Positions 7,023 to 8,162 of a stretch of 8,162 bases of DNA are shown piece by piece. Both the position numbers and the translations under genes were made by a program. Position 1 is the stretch's first letter. Each line of letters opens with the position of its first letter. The DNA comes from an uncultured Pirellulaceae bacterium (lineage in GTDB: Bacteria > Planctomycetota > Planctomycetia > Pirellulales > Pirellulaceae), in contig CAKQNH010000176.1 of assembly GCA_934255105.1 (NCBI GenBank), positions 1-8,162 on the forward strand. The letters are read 5' to 3'. The notes under the pieces are model-generated. The model had not been told where the DNA came from. It did no database searches and saw nothing but the letters and a program-made list of their open reading frames with translations.

Positions 7023-7298
7023 ATGAATCAAAGCCGTGGCTCGTTCACTCAGCACCCACTGCTCAACACGCTGTCGGTGTGCCTGTACATAGTCTTTGTG
7101 GTAAGCGTTAGCGCCGGCCTATTGTTCGTAAACGCGTTGTTATGCTTGACTATCTTCGCGGCGGTCCCCAAGCCATTCGGCGAACCTCTGACCTCCCAAC
7201 TGGGGCAGATATTCTTCTTCGGAGCGCCTATTCTGCTGCTCTTGGTGCAGTGGAATCTGCTCGATCGACTACAGCGATTATTTGACAGACATGGATAA
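7023..7298 (+). CDS. Small two-helix membrane protein
   Basis: Not recognised as a known family. The 91 residues contain a polar N-terminus (1-16), a long hydrophobic helix (about 17-47), a short polar loop with KPFGEPL (50-56), a second helix (about 62-78) and an amphipathic basic tail (DRLQRLFDRHG) that probably lies along the membrane. The N- and C-termini should be on the same side, most likely the cytoplasm given the basic tail. The ATG at 7023 is preferred because AAGGA lies nine bases before it; a TTG two codons earlier is possible. Its TAA overlaps the ATG of the histidine-phosphatase gene by one base (TAATG), which implies coupled translation and a shared role, perhaps membrane anchoring of the enzyme. 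That role is inference only. Confidence 0.75.
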   Translation: MNQSRGSFTQHPLLNTLSVCLYIVFVVSVSAGLLFVNALLCLTIFAAVPKPFGEPLTSQLGQIFFFGAPILLLLVQWNLLDRLQRLFDRHG

Positions 7299-8041
7299 TG
7301 ACTGAGATATATTTGATTCGCCATGGCCAATCGGCCAACAATGCCCAGGCTGAACATCTGCGCGTATCCGATCCTGGGCTCACCGAGATTGGCGAGCAGC
7401 AGGCGGCCGCGCTGGCGGCCTGGTTCGCCTCGCATCCCGTCGACTTCCTTTACTGCAGCCCGTTTCTACGAGCCCTAGAGACGGCTCGGCCACTGGCGGA
7501 AATCAAACAATTGCCGGTGCGTGTGCGAGCTGACATATTTGAACTGGGGGGCTGCTACAGCGGTCACGAGGTGGGGAAGAAACGGGGCGAACCCGGTCTC
7601 GGGCTCAGCCAGCTCCGCACTGGTTATCCCACTTGGGAGATCGACACCTCCATCGCCGAAGCAGGCTGGTGGGGCCGCGATTTTGAAACTCGCGAACAGG
7701 GAATGGCGCGCGCCGCCACCGTCGCACAATGGCTGACCCGCGAACTGCGCACGGCCACCGGCATCCATGTGCTAGTCATCCATGCAGACTTCAAACGACT
7801 ATTGCTGGAAGCCATGTTCAGCGAAGCGCAATTGGCTTCTCAACAGATCGACCTCGCCACCGCACCGCTCTACAATACCGGCATATCCCGCCTCGAGCTC
7901 GTCCAGGGAGCATGGACTCTGGGGAGCTTCAATTCGACCGAGCACTTATCGCCCGCGCTCGTCACGCCCATAATCGTTGATCGCTCCGCCGATCAGACCA
8001 TAGTCGTTGATCGCTCCGCCGATCATTGCCAAAGTCGTTGA
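7298..8041 (+). CDS. Histidine phosphatase family protein (phosphoglycerate-mutase-like)
   Basis: A 247-residue enzyme of the histidine phosphatase superfamily, which uses a phosphohistidine intermediate to hydrolyse or transfer phosphate. IRHGQS (7-12) carries R8 and the nucleophile H9; CSPFLRALETA (53-63) carries R58; FELGG (81-85) offers E82 as the acid; VIHADF (160-165) carries H162. All four pocket residues are present, so it should be active. H162 sits in HADF rather than the usual HGGF-type sequence. This is not a dedicated glycolytic mutase by length or motif, and the substrate is unknown. It is translationally coupled to the small membrane protein before it. The natural C-terminus seems to end near residue 224: residues 225-247 are encoded by the tandem repeat array (VDRSAD appears twice), and the 31-base second unit then shifts the frame to a stop. 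The last 20 or so residues are therefore probably an accretion without function. Confidence 0.92.
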   Translation: MTEIYLIRHGQSANNAQAEHLRVSDPGLTEIGEQQAAALAAWFASHPVDFLYCSPFLRALETARPLAEIKQLPVRVRADIFELGGCYSGHEVGKKRGEPGLGLSQLRTGYPTWEIDTSIAEAGWWGRDFETREQGMARAATVAQWLTRELRTATGIHVLVIHADFKRLLLEAMFSEAQLASQQIDLATAPLYNTGISRLELVQGAWTLGSFNSTEHLSPALVTPIIVDRSADQTIVVDRSADHCQSR

Positions 8042-8122
8042 TCGCTCCGCCGATCATTGCCAAAGTCGTTGATCGCTCCGTCGATCATTGCCATAGTCGT
8101 TGATCGCTCCGCCGATCATTGC
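7969..8122. repeat. Tandem array of five 30-31 bp units with internal palindromes
   Basis: The units are 7969-7998 (30 bases), 7999-8029, 8030-8060, 8061-8091 and 8092-8122 (31 bases each), of the form CAWAGTCGTTGATCGCTCCG followed by CCGATCATTGC. Units 2-5 differ only at the third base (T or A) and at one C-to-T in unit 4; unit 1 is the most diverged. Each unit contains TGATCG-CTCCGC-CGATCA, a six-base-pair stem with a six-base loop, so the array has five potential hairpins and ten GATC sites. There are no unique spacers, so it is a minisatellite, not CRISPR. The near identity of units 2-5 points to recent expansion. Confidence 0.97.
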
Positions 8123-8162
8123 TCTTCGTGAATTGGGCGTCGATAACATCAACATATAAGAT
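8123..8162. other. Window end, nothing identified
   Basis: Forty bases after the repeat array. I see no gene start, terminator or further repeat unit here. Confidence 0.5.

Noticed and set aside
7969..8122. CRISPR-like array
   Set aside because: The 31-base units abut directly with no variable spacers, and no cas gene is visible.

Overview
The window looks like ordinary chromosome from a moderately GC-rich bacterium. Loosely packed genes, non-ATG starts and dispersed palindromic intergenic repeats suggest a planctomycete, perhaps of the Pirellula/Rhodopirellula type. That assignment is an overall impression: there is no rRNA or other phylogenetic marker here except purM, which I could not place on a tree.

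Layout. (1) At 77-916 (+) lies an unrecognised soluble protein with one EF-hand/dockerin-like loop; it converges on the next block. (2) At 3623-943 (-) there is a two-gene unit: a PLP-dependent group II decarboxylase started by TTG, then an ATP-grasp ligase-like protein joined to it by an ATGA overlap. (3) At 4896-3835 (-) is purM, the AIR synthetase of purine synthesis, followed by a GC-rich hairpin. (4) At 4897-5204 is a 308-base divergent intergenic region with a long imperfect fold that would form the purM leader RNA. (5) At 5205-6857 (+) is a GntP-family permease with an unusual N-terminal signal-peptide-like extension. (6) At 6858-7022 is an intergenic region dominated by a near-perfect 29-bp inverted repeat. 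(7) At 7023-8041 (+) a small two-helix membrane protein is joined by a one-base overlap to a histidine-phosphatase-family enzyme. (8) At 7969-8122 are five tandem copies of a 30-31 bp unit, each with an internal GATCG/CGATC palindrome. The phosphatase reading frame runs into this array and stops inside it.

How things fit together. The decarboxylase and ATP-grasp pair is the best candidate for an undescribed small pathway: an amine-forming enzyme is translationally coupled to a probable carboxylate-amine ligase. The nearest characterised logic I know is MfnA/MfnD in methanofuran synthesis, but the substrates here cannot be read from sequence. The second notable point is that the two intergenic palindromic regions (around 4943-4980 and 6936-6974) align with each other in opposite orientation, so they appear to be two copies of one dispersed repeat, one of them now sitting in the purM leader. 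No CRISPR array, tRNA, rRNA, transposase or phage gene is visible.
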